Source: Segniliparus sp051660745 (lineage in GTDB: Bacteria; Actinomycetota; Actinomycetes; Mycobacteriales; Mycobacteriaceae). From it: a stretch of 64,000 bases of DNA. Location: positions 434,001-498,000 of the forward strand of contig NZ_JBOFQF010000028.1 of NCBI RefSeq assembly GCF_051660745.1, written 5' to 3'. Of the stretch, positions 41,190-48,791 are shown piece after piece (the first letter of the stretch is position 1; every line of letters begins with the position of its first letter). The notes beneath the pieces are model-generated. The model saw only the letters and a list, made by a program, of their open reading frames with translations, did no database searches and had not been told where the DNA came from. A program made the position numbers and the translations under genes.

Positions 41190-41689
41190 CAGATCTTCCC
41201 GTTTTTCCGCATGTACTCGCCGACCTCGATCCAGTCCTTGTGACCCGCCTCGGGAAGGTTGTTCGGGTCGTATTTCAGGCCTGCCCACGGCTCGGTGGGC
41301 CGAGACTCCTCGCTGCCGAAGAAGTGGTTCCACACGGACTTCACCCCGCTGGCGATCTCGTGCACGGCGTTGTTGAACCAGGAGACCGCATTGTGGAACC
41401 AGTCGCCGACCGTCTCCTCGAACTTCTTGATCAGCGCGAGGCGCTCCCGCACGGTCTGAGCGTGCTTGCGCAGCTCGTCCGCAGCGTGGTCCAAGCCCTC
41501 GCTCGACGTGTCCAGCTTGTCCCGGTCCTCCCCGGCGAGCGTCCGGAACCGGTCGGCGGCGATCCCGTGCCAGTGCATGGCCCCGGCCTTGTTCACCAGT
41601 TCCGTCGCCCGGTCGCGGACATGCGAGGCCTGGCTGTTGATCTCCGAGGCGATCCTGTCGAGATCGTCTGGGTTGCCGTAGAAAGGCAT
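41189..41689 (-). CDS. WXG100-family type VII secretion protein with C-terminal extension
   Basis: The 166-residue product has an Esx-type hairpin in residues 1-95: helix ending HVRDRATELVNKAGAMHW, turn W40-H41-G42 matching W-x-G, and helix 2 with LDHAADELRKHAQTVRERL. Residues 96-166 add an aromatic extension (FHNAVSWFNNAVHEIASGVK), so it is longer than the usual 100. It probably pairs with the helical N-domain of the hydrolase for export. ATG 41689 follows a GGAGA-type ribosome site. An EspG-like gene lies 118 bp upstream on the same strand. Confidence 0.82.
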   Translation of the reverse strand: MPFYGNPDDLDRIASEINSQASHVRDRATELVNKAGAMHWHGIAADRFRTLAGEDRDKLDTSSEGLDHAADELRKHAQTVRERLALIKKFEETVGDWFHNAVSWFNNAVHEIASGVKSVWNHFFGSEESRPTEPWAGLKYDPNNLPEAGHKDWIEVGEYMRKNGKI

Positions 41690-41807
41690 TGCTGGTCTCC
41701 GTCTCTCGGCCTGTCGACTACGCCACAGTTTACCCGCGCAGGGCACGCTACTTGTCAGGTTAGACGCGGCCCGGCCTGATTCGGTTCCATCGAGTTTCGG
41801 CCAAAGA

Positions 41808-42644
41808 TCAGGAGAGGACAGCGGCGAGGAACCCCGCCGCCCACACGCCGAGCGCGCCAGGCTGGGCCGGTTCGAGCTGGACGAGCCGCTCGCCTCCTTC
41901 GCCCATGTCTGGCCGCAGGCCGATCCACGAGCCTGCGGCATGCAGCCAGACGATCCGGTCCGCGACGGGTCCGGTCGCCGAGCGTCCGGTCAAGTCGCAG
42001 GTGAGGAGGCCGTCGGTCTCGTCGGCGAGACGGCCCGCCAGTCGGTCCTGGGACTCGGGCAGGGCGAGCGCTTCGAGCACCGCGCCGACTCCGGGCGGGT
42101 CTGCCGCGCGCAGCGTCACCGCGAGGCCCAGTTCTTCGACGGCGCGCAGCGGCAGCGTCCCGGTAAGCGGCTCGCGAGGCTCGTCGCCGAAGAGTTTCGC
42201 GAGGTCCGCCGCATTCTCCGCCTCCGGCGGCACCGCGCGGGCGAGCTCTTTGCCGAGATCGACAGCGGGGAAGAACGAGAGCTCCAGCTTGCCGCCGTCG
42301 AGCTGGAAGAGCGAGGCTCCGAAGATTCCGGCGACCGCGTGCAAGCTGCGCACGCCGCGCGACCCGATATGGGCGGTGGTGGCGAGCATCGCCTGGGGAC
42401 GGGCGAGGACGTGCAGGTTCATCGCGACCGAGGGATGGACCGCCGCCGCCCCGGAGCCCTCTGCCGTCATGGCCCTGCGCTCCACCAGCCCGCGCCTGCG
42501 CGCGGCGAGCTGCTCCGCCGTCGGATCGGGTGTCTTCGGCCGCCAGCTCGGCGGCAGGTCGCAGCCGAGCACGTCGACGAGATGGGCCAGCTCGTCGGCG
42601 GGCAGCACCAGACGGTGCGGGGCGAGATCCGTCGGTTGCGTCAC
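41808..42644 (-). CDS. EspG-like ESX secretion-associated protein
   Basis: The 278-residue product resembles the EspG chaperones that hold PE-PPE and related substrates: APHRLVLPADELAHLVDVLG at the start, VHPSVAMNLHVLARPQAMLA, SLHAVAGIFGASLFQLDGGK and PVADRIVWLHAAGSWIGLRP. No signal peptide is present. GTG 42644 (VTQPTDL) is preferred over 42680 because the longer form would overlap a probable DosR box. It is upstream of the WXG100/hydrolase genes on the same strand and may deliver them to the secretion apparatus. No ESX core genes lie in the window. Confidence 0.65.
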   Translation of the reverse strand: MTQPTDLAPHRLVLPADELAHLVDVLGCDLPPSWRPKTPDPTAEQLAARRRGLVERRAMTAEGSGAAAVHPSVAMNLHVLARPQAMLATTAHIGSRGVRSLHAVAGIFGASLFQLDGGKLELSFFPAVDLGKELARAVPPEAENAADLAKLFGDEPREPLTGTLPLRAVEELGLAVTLRAADPPGVGAVLEALALPESQDRLAGRLADETDGLLTCDLTGRSATGPVADRIVWLHAAGSWIGLRPDMGEGGERLVQLEPAQPGALGVWAAGFLAAVLS

Positions 42645-42671
42645 GCCAACCAGGCTACGCCGCCTGGAAAG

Positions 42672-42706
42672 TGAGGCCATAAGTCCCTCGGGGACGAGGA
42701 CTTCCG
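42672..42706. promoter_or_regulatory. Probable DosR box(es) upstream of usp-dosR-dosS
   Basis: Read on the minus strand, GAGGGACTTATGGCCTCA (42672-42689) fits the GGGACTT-N2-G-N-CC DosR pattern. GGGAC occurs again on the plus strand next to it, so two sites may abut. The region is 98-132 bp before the usp start, fitting autoregulation by DosR. An AAGTCC/GGACTT inverted repeat spans it. Confidence 0.5.
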
Positions 42707-42803
42707 CTCGCTGCGGGGCGGCAGACGCGGGGCGTAGCGTCGCTAGGGAGGCCTCCAGAGGGCACGCAAATGCTGGTCACAGCTGTGAGGAAAGGAACGG
42801 GCC

Positions 42804-43694
42804 ATGTCCTATTCGAATTCGCCATCGGTCGTCGTCGGCTTCGATGGATCGGAGTCCTCGGCACAGGCGGCGCGCTGGGCGGCGCAGATCGCCCTGCGCG
42901 AGAACATCCCGTGCGTCCTGCTGCACGCGGTCAGCATGCCGCATTTCGGCGCGGCGGGCGTGCTCTTCGACGGCGACTTCGTCTGGGCGATCGAGGAGGA
43001 GGGGAAACAGCTTGTCGAGGAGTTCGGCGAGCAGCTCGCCGCCGAGTGCCCGGGGCTGCCGCTCGAGGTGGAGGTGAGAACGGGCAGCCCGGTCGGGGCG
43101 CTCGTCGACGCCTCCGAGCGCGCGCGGATGGTGGTGCTCGGGTCGACCGGCAAGACCGCGTTCACGGGCATGCTCGTCGGCTCCACCGCTGTGGCCGTCG
43201 CGCACCGGGCGCGCTGCCCGGTCGCGGTGGTGCGCGGCCATGCGGAGCCGTCGCAGTCGCCGGGCGGCCCGGTGGTCGTCGGGGTCGACGGTTCGAAGGC
43301 GAGCGACCTCGCGGTGGCGGTGGCCTTCGAGGAGGCCTCGTGGCGGGGCGCCGAGCTTCTGGCGGTCCACGCCTGGATGGAGTCGTTGTCGGACAGCGGC
43401 GGCGTGTACGCCTACCCGCTGCTCATCGACTGGGAGTCGATCGAGGTCAAGGAACGGGTCTTGCTCTCCGAGCAGCTTGCGGGCTGGCGGGAGAAGTATC
43501 CCGACGTGCAGGTGCGCACCGAGATCACCAGGGACCGGCCCAACCACGCGCTGTTGGAGCGCGCGGCCTCCGCCCAGATGCTGGTCGTCGGCAGCAGGGG
43601 CCACAGCGAGCTGGTCGCGACGGTGCTCGGCTCCACCGCGCAAGCGATGATCTACCATGCCCCCTGCCCGGTCGTCATCGCCCATGAGCGCTGA
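42804..43694 (+). CDS. Universal stress protein, tandem-domain
   Basis: The 296-residue product has two USP domains: VVVGFDGSESSAQAARWAAQ with VVLGSTGKTAFTGMLVGSTA, then VVVGVDGSKASDLAVAVAFE with VVGSRGHSELVATVLGSTAQ. The second fits the ATP-binding G-x2-G-x9-G-S/T motif. Tandem USPs are abundant members of the mycobacterial DosR regulon. AAGGAAC precedes ATG 42804. It overlaps dosR by 11 bp and heads a three-gene operon. Confidence 0.9.
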   Translation: MSYSNSPSVVVGFDGSESSAQAARWAAQIALRENIPCVLLHAVSMPHFGAAGVLFDGDFVWAIEEEGKQLVEEFGEQLAAECPGLPLEVEVRTGSPVGALVDASERARMVVLGSTGKTAFTGMLVGSTAVAVAHRARCPVAVVRGHAEPSQSPGGPVVVGVDGSKASDLAVAVAFEEASWRGAELLAVHAWMESLSDSGGVYAYPLLIDWESIEVKERVLLSEQLAGWREKYPDVQVRTEITRDRPNHALLERAASAQMLVVGSRGHSELVATVLGSTAQAMIYHAPCPVVIAHER

Positions 43695-44346
43695 CGGCCC
43701 GCAGATCTCGGTGTTCCTGGTGGACGACCACGAGGTGGTCCGGCGCGGGGTCGCCGATCTGCTCGAACAGGAGCCGGACCTGGTCGTCGTCGGCGAGGCC
43801 GGGTCCGCCGCGCAGGCGTTCGCGCGGATCCCCGCCGCCGTGCCGGACGTCGCCGTGCTCGACGTGCGGCTGCCGGACGGGAACGGAGTCGAGCTGTGCC
43901 GCGAGCTGCGCTCCGCGTTGCCGGAGCTTCGGTGCCTCATGCTCACCTCGTTCACCGACGAGCAAGCCATGACCGACGCCATCCTCGCGGGAGCGGCGGG
44001 CTACGTGATCAAAGACATCAAAGGGATGGAGCTTGTCGCGGCGGTGCGCGCCGTCGGCTCGGGGCGCTCCTTGCTCGACAACCGGGCGGCAGAGGCGCTG
44101 ATCCGGCAGCTGCGCTCGGGGGCCCCCGACCCCGGTCCGCTCGCGGGCCTCACCGAGCAGGAGCGCGTGCTGCTCGACCTGATCGGGGAGGGGCTGACGA
44201 ACCGCCAGATCGCGCAGCGGATGTTCCTCGCGGAGAAGACTGTGCGCAACTATGTGTCCAAGCTGCTCGCCAAACTCGGGGTGGAGCGCCGGACCCAGGC
44301 CGCGGTGATCGCGGTGAGCGGCGGGGCGCCGGGAAACGCGCGCTAA
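43684..44346 (+). CDS. dosR: Hypoxia response regulator DosR/DevR
   Basis: The 220-residue product is a NarL/FixJ-type regulator nearly collinear with M. tuberculosis DosR: VFLVDDHEVVRRGVADLLEQ, phospho-acceptor Asp60 in DVAVLDVRLPDGNGVELCRE, GYVIKDIKGMELVAAV, and the LuxR-type HTH GLTNRQIAQRMFLAEKTVRN. ATG 43684 lies inside the end of usp (11-bp overlap), and the sensor kinase gene starts 3 bp after the stop. It activates dormancy genes when oxygen or redox state changes. Confidence 0.92.
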   Translation: MSADGPQISVFLVDDHEVVRRGVADLLEQEPDLVVVGEAGSAAQAFARIPAAVPDVAVLDVRLPDGNGVELCRELRSALPELRCLMLTSFTDEQAMTDAILAGAAGYVIKDIKGMELVAAVRAVGSGRSLLDNRAAEALIRQLRSGAPDPGPLAGLTEQERVLLDLIGEGLTNRQIAQRMFLAEKTVRNYVSKLLAKLGVERRTQAAVIAVSGGAPGNAR

Positions 44347-44349
44347 GCG

Positions 44350-45903
44350 ATGGCCGGGCCGAACACCCTCATCGACGCGGTGCTCGCGGTCTCGTCGGGC
44401 CTCGAACTGCCGGTGACGCTGCGCGCGATCGTCCAAGCCGCCGTCGGCCTGGTCGATTGCGAGTACGGCGCCCTGGGGGTGCTGCGCGAAGACGGGACTT
44501 TGGCCGAGTTCATCTACGAGGGGATCGACGAGGAGGTCCGGAAAAAGATCGGGGACCTGCCGCTCGGCGGCGGCGTGCTCGGCGCTGTGGTCGAGCACCA
44601 GAAGCCGTTGCGGCTCGCCGACATCAAAGACCATCCGGCCTCTGTCGGCTTTCCGGACGGCCACCCGCCGATGCGGTCCTTCATCGGCGTGCCGATCATG
44701 GCGCGCGGGATGGTCTTCGGGAGGCTCTACCTCACGGAGAAACGCGGCGGCTTGTTCACCGACGAGGACGAGCGGCTCGTCCTCGCGCTCGCCGCGGCGG
44801 CGGGCGTGGCTGTCGACAACGCCCGGCTCTACGAGGACTCCCGGCGCAGGAGGGGATGGCTTGAGGCCATGAAAGAGGTGACGGAGGCGATCTTGGCGGA
44901 GACGCCGCGCCGCGAGGTGCTGCGCCTTGTCGCCGAGCGCGCGCTCGGCCTCACACAGTCCTCGTTCGCGGCGGTGCTGGCCCCGGACTCGGACGTGGAG
45001 CCGTTCGGGGTCGCGGCCCGCGAAGGGCGGGTGCCGTCCGGGCTGTCCCGAGTGGACGAGGCGCGGTTGCGAGATCTCGTCCAAGACGGGAAGCCGCGTC
45101 GGTTCGGGCCGGGCGAGGCGGCTTCGGGAGCGGGCCCGGTGCTGGTCGCGCCGATCCGGGCCGGGCATGTCCGGCTCAAGACGCTGCTCGTCGCGCGGGA
45201 CCCGGGCGCGGCGCCGTTCGAGGACGACGAGATGCGCCTGCTCGGCTCGTTCGCGGAGCAGGCGGCCTTCGGCCTGCGCTGGGCGGCGGAGCAAGAGAGC
45301 CGTCGCGAGCTCGAGCTGCTGGCCGACCGGGAGCGGATCGCGCGCGACCTGCACGACCACGTCATCCAGCGGCTCTTCGCGGTCGGGCTCGGAATGCAGG
45401 GCACGCGCCGGATGGCCGAGCAGCCCCTGCTCGCGGATCGGCTCGACGACCACATCGACAAGCTGCACGAGGTGATCCAAGACATCCGGGCCACCATTTT
45501 CGAGCTCCAACCGGAGCGGTCCGGCTCCGCCAGGCTGCGGGCGACGCTGCAGGGCATCGTCGCGGATCTCGCCGCGAACTCGGGGCTGCGCGTCGTGTCC
45601 CGCCTGGCCGGGCCGCTCGGCGTGGTGTCGGCCCCGCTGGCGCAGCACGCCGAGGCCGTGGTCCGCGAAGCGGTGAGCAACGCCGTCCGGCACTCGTGCG
45701 GCTCCGAGGTCTTCGTGGATGTGTCTGTCGCGGACGAGCTGGTGGTGGACGTGTCCGACGACGGGGTCGGGGTCCCCGAGCGAGCCCGGCGCAGCGGATT
45801 GAGCAATCTTGAGCGACGAGCGCAGGAGGCGGGCGGATCCTTCGCGGTCGGGCCGTCCAGGCTCGGCGGGGCGAGGCTCGTTTGGCGCGCGCCGCTTGAG
45901 TAG
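44350..45903 (+). CDS. dosS: Haem-GAF sensor histidine kinase DosS/DosT
   Basis: The 517-residue product has two GAF domains and a HisKA_3/HATPase core. GAF-A (residues 15-160) keeps DHPASVGFPDGHPPMRSFIG; His105 aligns with the DosS haem ligand His149. The phospho-acceptor is His335 in RDLHDHVIQRLFAVGLGMQ, and the ATPase has VVREAVSNAVRHS and SDDGVGVP. The N-terminus is about 45 residues shorter than DosS. It reads O2, NO or CO through haem and phosphorylates DosR. It starts 3 bp after dosR. Whether it acts like DosS (redox) or DosT (oxygen) cannot be told. Confidence 0.9.
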   Translation: MAGPNTLIDAVLAVSSGLELPVTLRAIVQAAVGLVDCEYGALGVLREDGTLAEFIYEGIDEEVRKKIGDLPLGGGVLGAVVEHQKPLRLADIKDHPASVGFPDGHPPMRSFIGVPIMARGMVFGRLYLTEKRGGLFTDEDERLVLALAAAAGVAVDNARLYEDSRRRRGWLEAMKEVTEAILAETPRREVLRLVAERALGLTQSSFAAVLAPDSDVEPFGVAAREGRVPSGLSRVDEARLRDLVQDGKPRRFGPGEAASGAGPVLVAPIRAGHVRLKTLLVARDPGAAPFEDDEMRLLGSFAEQAAFGLRWAAEQESRRELELLADRERIARDLHDHVIQRLFAVGLGMQGTRRMAEQPLLADRLDDHIDKLHEVIQDIRATIFELQPERSGSARLRATLQGIVADLAANSGLRVVSRLAGPLGVVSAPLAQHAEAVVREAVSNAVRHSCGSEVFVDVSVADELVVDVSDDGVGVPERARRSGLSNLERRAQEAGGSFAVGPSRLGGARLVWRAPLE

Positions 45904-45906
45904 ACT
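45901..45906 (+). promoter_or_regulatory. -10 box TAGACT overlapping the dosS stop codon
   Basis: TAGACT includes the TAG stop of dosS and ends 6 nt before ATG 45913, giving the Ddn gene a leaderless start of its own. Confidence 0.5.
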
Positions 45907-45912
45907 GGCCGC

Positions 45913-46356
45913 ATGGCACTGAGCGGAGAATACAAACCAAGCACGTGGGGCTGGGTGAACGACCACGTCGAGACCATCGAGGCGACTGGGAGCACGCCGA
46001 GCCTCGACATCCTCGGCGGCGCTCCGGTCATCCTGCTCACCACGAAAGGCGCGCAGACCGGAGCCGTCCGCAAATCCCCGCTCATGCGCGTCGAGCACGA
46101 CGGGCAGTACGCGGCCATCGCGTCCAAGGGCGGCGACCCGAAGCACCCCAGCTGGTACTTCAACCTCAAGGCCCACCCCGAAGCCGTGCTGCAGGACGGC
46201 ACGGAGGTCTCCGACGTGGTGGCGACCGAGATCGAAGGCGACGAGCGGGACGTGTGGTTCCAGCGCGGCGTCGAGGTCTACCCGCCGTACGCGGAGTACC
46301 AGAAGAAGACCGACCGGCTCATCCCGGTCTTCCTGCTCGCCAAGCGTTCTCTTTGA
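45913..46356 (+). CDS. F420-dependent (deazaflavin) nitroreductase-family protein
   Basis: The 147-residue product is a Ddn-like split barrel: VILLTTKGAQTGAVRKSPLM, DGQYAAIASKGGDPKHPSWY and FNLKAHPEAVLQDG. This family uses F420H2 to reduce quinones and nitroimidazole prodrugs. Related genes belong to the DosR regulon in M. tuberculosis, and it lies just behind dosS here. A -10 box at the dosS stop suggests independent, leaderless transcription. Confidence 0.88.
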   Translation: MALSGEYKPSTWGWVNDHVETIEATGSTPSLDILGGAPVILLTTKGAQTGAVRKSPLMRVEHDGQYAAIASKGGDPKHPSWYFNLKAHPEAVLQDGTEVSDVVATEIEGDERDVWFQRGVEVYPPYAEYQKKTDRLIPVFLLAKRSL

Positions 46357-46387
46357 GACGGCGTTCCTTTTTGAGATAGGGGGAGGC

Positions 46388-47509
46388 GTGATCCCCAAAC
46401 CGCTCGGACTGGCTGGCTGCCTGCTGCTCGTGGCCGCCGGATGCGGCTCCGACGCTCGGGCCGCTCGCTCGCCTTGGGCGGCGTTGTGGCCGGGGCTGCC
46501 GGTGACCGAGGTGCGCGCGGCGGGGGACGGCTGTGTGCCTGCTCCGGGAGCCGCGCCGGGGGAGCAGGTCCTCGCGGTGACGAACACTTCGGCTGCCGCG
46601 CTGGAGTTGCGGATCGTCCTGCCGGACAGCCCCGCCGCGGTGTTCGAGATCGAGCCGGTCGGCCCCGCGACGACGCGCGCCCAGCCGGTCCGGCTGGCTC
46701 CTGGCCGTTACCGCTACGCCTGCTACTTCGAAGAGCGTCGCGTGATGTACAGCGACGTGTTCGCAGTGGCGGGCGCCGCCCCGGCGGCAGGCGGGCCCGA
46801 TTCGGCGCAAGCGGTTCTGCCGGTCAGCGTCCAAGACCTCGACCCGGCGGTCCGAGCCTACGAGCGATGGGTCGCGGAGCAGCTGCCCCGGTTGGGCGAC
46901 GAGGCCCGGCGGACGGCCTCGGGCGGCGAGGCTGGCAGGGCGGGCTGGCTCGCCGCGCATCGGCGCTACGAGACGCTCGGCGCAGCGTACGATGCGTTCG
47001 GCGACGCGGGAAAAGCGGTGGAGGACGCGTTCGCGAAAAGCGAGGCCGCCCTCTGGCCCGGCCAAGAGCGATCGGCCGGAGGCGACCCCGCCGCAGCCGG
47101 GCACGAGCTGGCCGAAGCCGTCGACGCGCTCGCCAAGGACTTCCCGAGCGCCCAAGTCGACCCGCTGGACTTGGGCCTGCGGGCGCACGAGATCGTCGAG
47201 GACTCGATCGAGAAGACATTGACCGGGCGAGACGACCACGGCTCGCGCAGCATGCTCGCGACACTGGCCGCGAACCTCGACGGCGTGCGCGAGCTCCTCG
47301 ACCTCCTCGGCCCGCTGCTGCGCCCCCGCCTCGCGTCGCTCGACCAGCTGCGCGGCGAGCTCGACGCAGCGGGTGCGCTCGTCTCGGGCACGCCACGGGC
47401 GAATCCTCTCGCGCAGGCGGCGCAGCAGCGCTTGAACGCGGCGTTCGGCCAGCTCGCGGAGCACCTCGCGAAAGTCGCCGCCATTTGCGACGTGCGGAGG
47501 TCGCGATGA
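46388..47509 (+). CDS. efeO: EfeO-family iron-uptake lipoprotein
   Basis: The 373-residue product has a lipoprotein signal (GLAGCLLLVAAGC), an N-terminal cupredoxin-like domain (residues 40-130, ending YRYACYFEERRVMYSDVFAV) and a C-terminal M75 imelysin-like domain with HRRYE (H-x2-E metal motif) in AAHRRYETLGAAYDAFGDAG. EfeO binds ferrous or ferric iron outside the membrane. GGGGGAGG precedes GTG 46388. It overlaps efeB by 4 bp. The permease gene efeU is not adjacent. Confidence 0.85.
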   Translation: MIPKPLGLAGCLLLVAAGCGSDARAARSPWAALWPGLPVTEVRAAGDGCVPAPGAAPGEQVLAVTNTSAAALELRIVLPDSPAAVFEIEPVGPATTRAQPVRLAPGRYRYACYFEERRVMYSDVFAVAGAAPAAGGPDSAQAVLPVSVQDLDPAVRAYERWVAEQLPRLGDEARRTASGGEAGRAGWLAAHRRYETLGAAYDAFGDAGKAVEDAFAKSEAALWPGQERSAGGDPAAAGHELAEAVDALAKDFPSAQVDPLDLGLRAHEIVEDSIEKTLTGRDDHGSRSMLATLAANLDGVRELLDLLGPLLRPRLASLDQLRGELDAAGALVSGTPRANPLAQAAQQRLNAAFGQLAEHLAKVAAICDVRRSR

Positions 47510-48735
47510 CCGATCCGGGCGCGGCGGCCGGGCCTCAGCTCGGCAGGCGGGCTCTGCTGCTCGGCGGAGCCGTCGCGACGGCGGGCGCGCTCGCGAGCTG
47601 CGGCGCCGAGCAGCCCACGGCTCCGAGGCCGCCGAGCCCGGCCCCTTTCCACGGCGAGCACCAAGCGGGCATTCTCGCCGAGCCCGCGCCTGCCGTCGTC
47701 GTCGCCAGCGCCAACGTGCTCGCCGCAGACCGCAAAGAGCTCGCCGAGCTCTTCAAAGCCATCACCGACCGGGCACGGACATTGGTCTCGGGCAAAGCCC
47801 CGACCGCCACCGGCATCGGCGACGTGCCCGCGGACCCCGGCACGCTCGGCCCCACCCCGGAGCCATCGGGCCTGACGGTGACGCTGGGAGTCGGGGCCTC
47901 GCTCTTCGACGACCGCTACGGCCTCGCGGGACGAAAACCCGCGAGGCTGGCCCGGATGGAGCCGTTCGAGGGCGACGACCTCGACCCGGCCTGGTGCCAC
48001 GGCGACCTCAGCCTGGTCGTCGCGGCGGACAGCCAGGACGCGACGCTGCGGGCGCTGCGCGACATCGCGCGGCACACCAGGGGGGCGATGCAGCTGAACT
48101 GGAAGATCGACGGCTCGACCGCCCCGGCGCGCCCGGACGGGGCGCCCCGGAACCATTTCGGCTTCAAGGACGGCACCGCGAACCCCGACGCCGCGCGCCC
48201 GCATGAGACGGCAGGCCTGGTGTGGGCCGCCCCGGACGACCAGCCGTGGACGAAAGGCGGCAGCTACCAGGTGGTTCGGCTGATCCGCATGCTCGTCGAG
48301 TTCTGGGACCGGATTTCGATCGGCGAGCAGGAGCAGATATTCGGCCGCGACCGCGCCAGCGGCGCCCCGCTCACCGGGAACGCGGAGACGGACGATCCGG
48401 ACTACGCGAGCGACCCCGCGGGCAAGATCATCCCGCTCACCAGCCATATCCGCCTCGCGAACCCGCGCACCGCCGAGACGGACGGCTCGCGCATCCTGCG
48501 CCGCGCCTACAACTACTCGCGCGGCCTCGACTCGAACGGCAATCTGGACCTCGGACTCGTCTTCACCTGCTACCAGCAGGACGTCGAGCGCCAGTTCGCC
48601 GCGATCCAGCGCAGGCTCGACGGCGAGCCGCTCGCCGACTACATCGCGCCCTTCGGGGGCGGCTATTTCTTCGCCTTGCCGGGGGCGCGGGACGAGCGGG
48701 ACCACCTCGGCAGGGCGCTCCTGGAACAAGGGTGA
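47506..48735 (+). CDS. efeB: EfeB-type DyP peroxidase, Tat-exported
   Basis: The 409-residue product has a Tat signal (QLGRRALLLGGAVATAGALA) and a dye-decolourising peroxidase fold. GFKDGTANP carries the G-x2-D-G motif with the catalytic Asp; SRGLDSNGNLDLGLVFTCYQ follows near the end, and His in LTSHIRLANPR is the likely haem ligand. EfeB oxidises iron or porphyrin outside the membrane for uptake. It overlaps efeO by 4 bp. Confidence 0.88.
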   Translation: MTDPGAAAGPQLGRRALLLGGAVATAGALASCGAEQPTAPRPPSPAPFHGEHQAGILAEPAPAVVVASANVLAADRKELAELFKAITDRARTLVSGKAPTATGIGDVPADPGTLGPTPEPSGLTVTLGVGASLFDDRYGLAGRKPARLARMEPFEGDDLDPAWCHGDLSLVVAADSQDATLRALRDIARHTRGAMQLNWKIDGSTAPARPDGAPRNHFGFKDGTANPDAARPHETAGLVWAAPDDQPWTKGGSYQVVRLIRMLVEFWDRISIGEQEQIFGRDRASGAPLTGNAETDDPDYASDPAGKIIPLTSHIRLANPRTAETDGSRILRRAYNYSRGLDSNGNLDLGLVFTCYQQDVERQFAAIQRRLDGEPLADYIAPFGGGYFFALPGARDERDHLGRALLEQG

Positions 48736-48791
48736 ACAAACCTGTCACAGAGTGCTGTTACAGTGACGCCGACATCCACGGAAGGTAGGAC

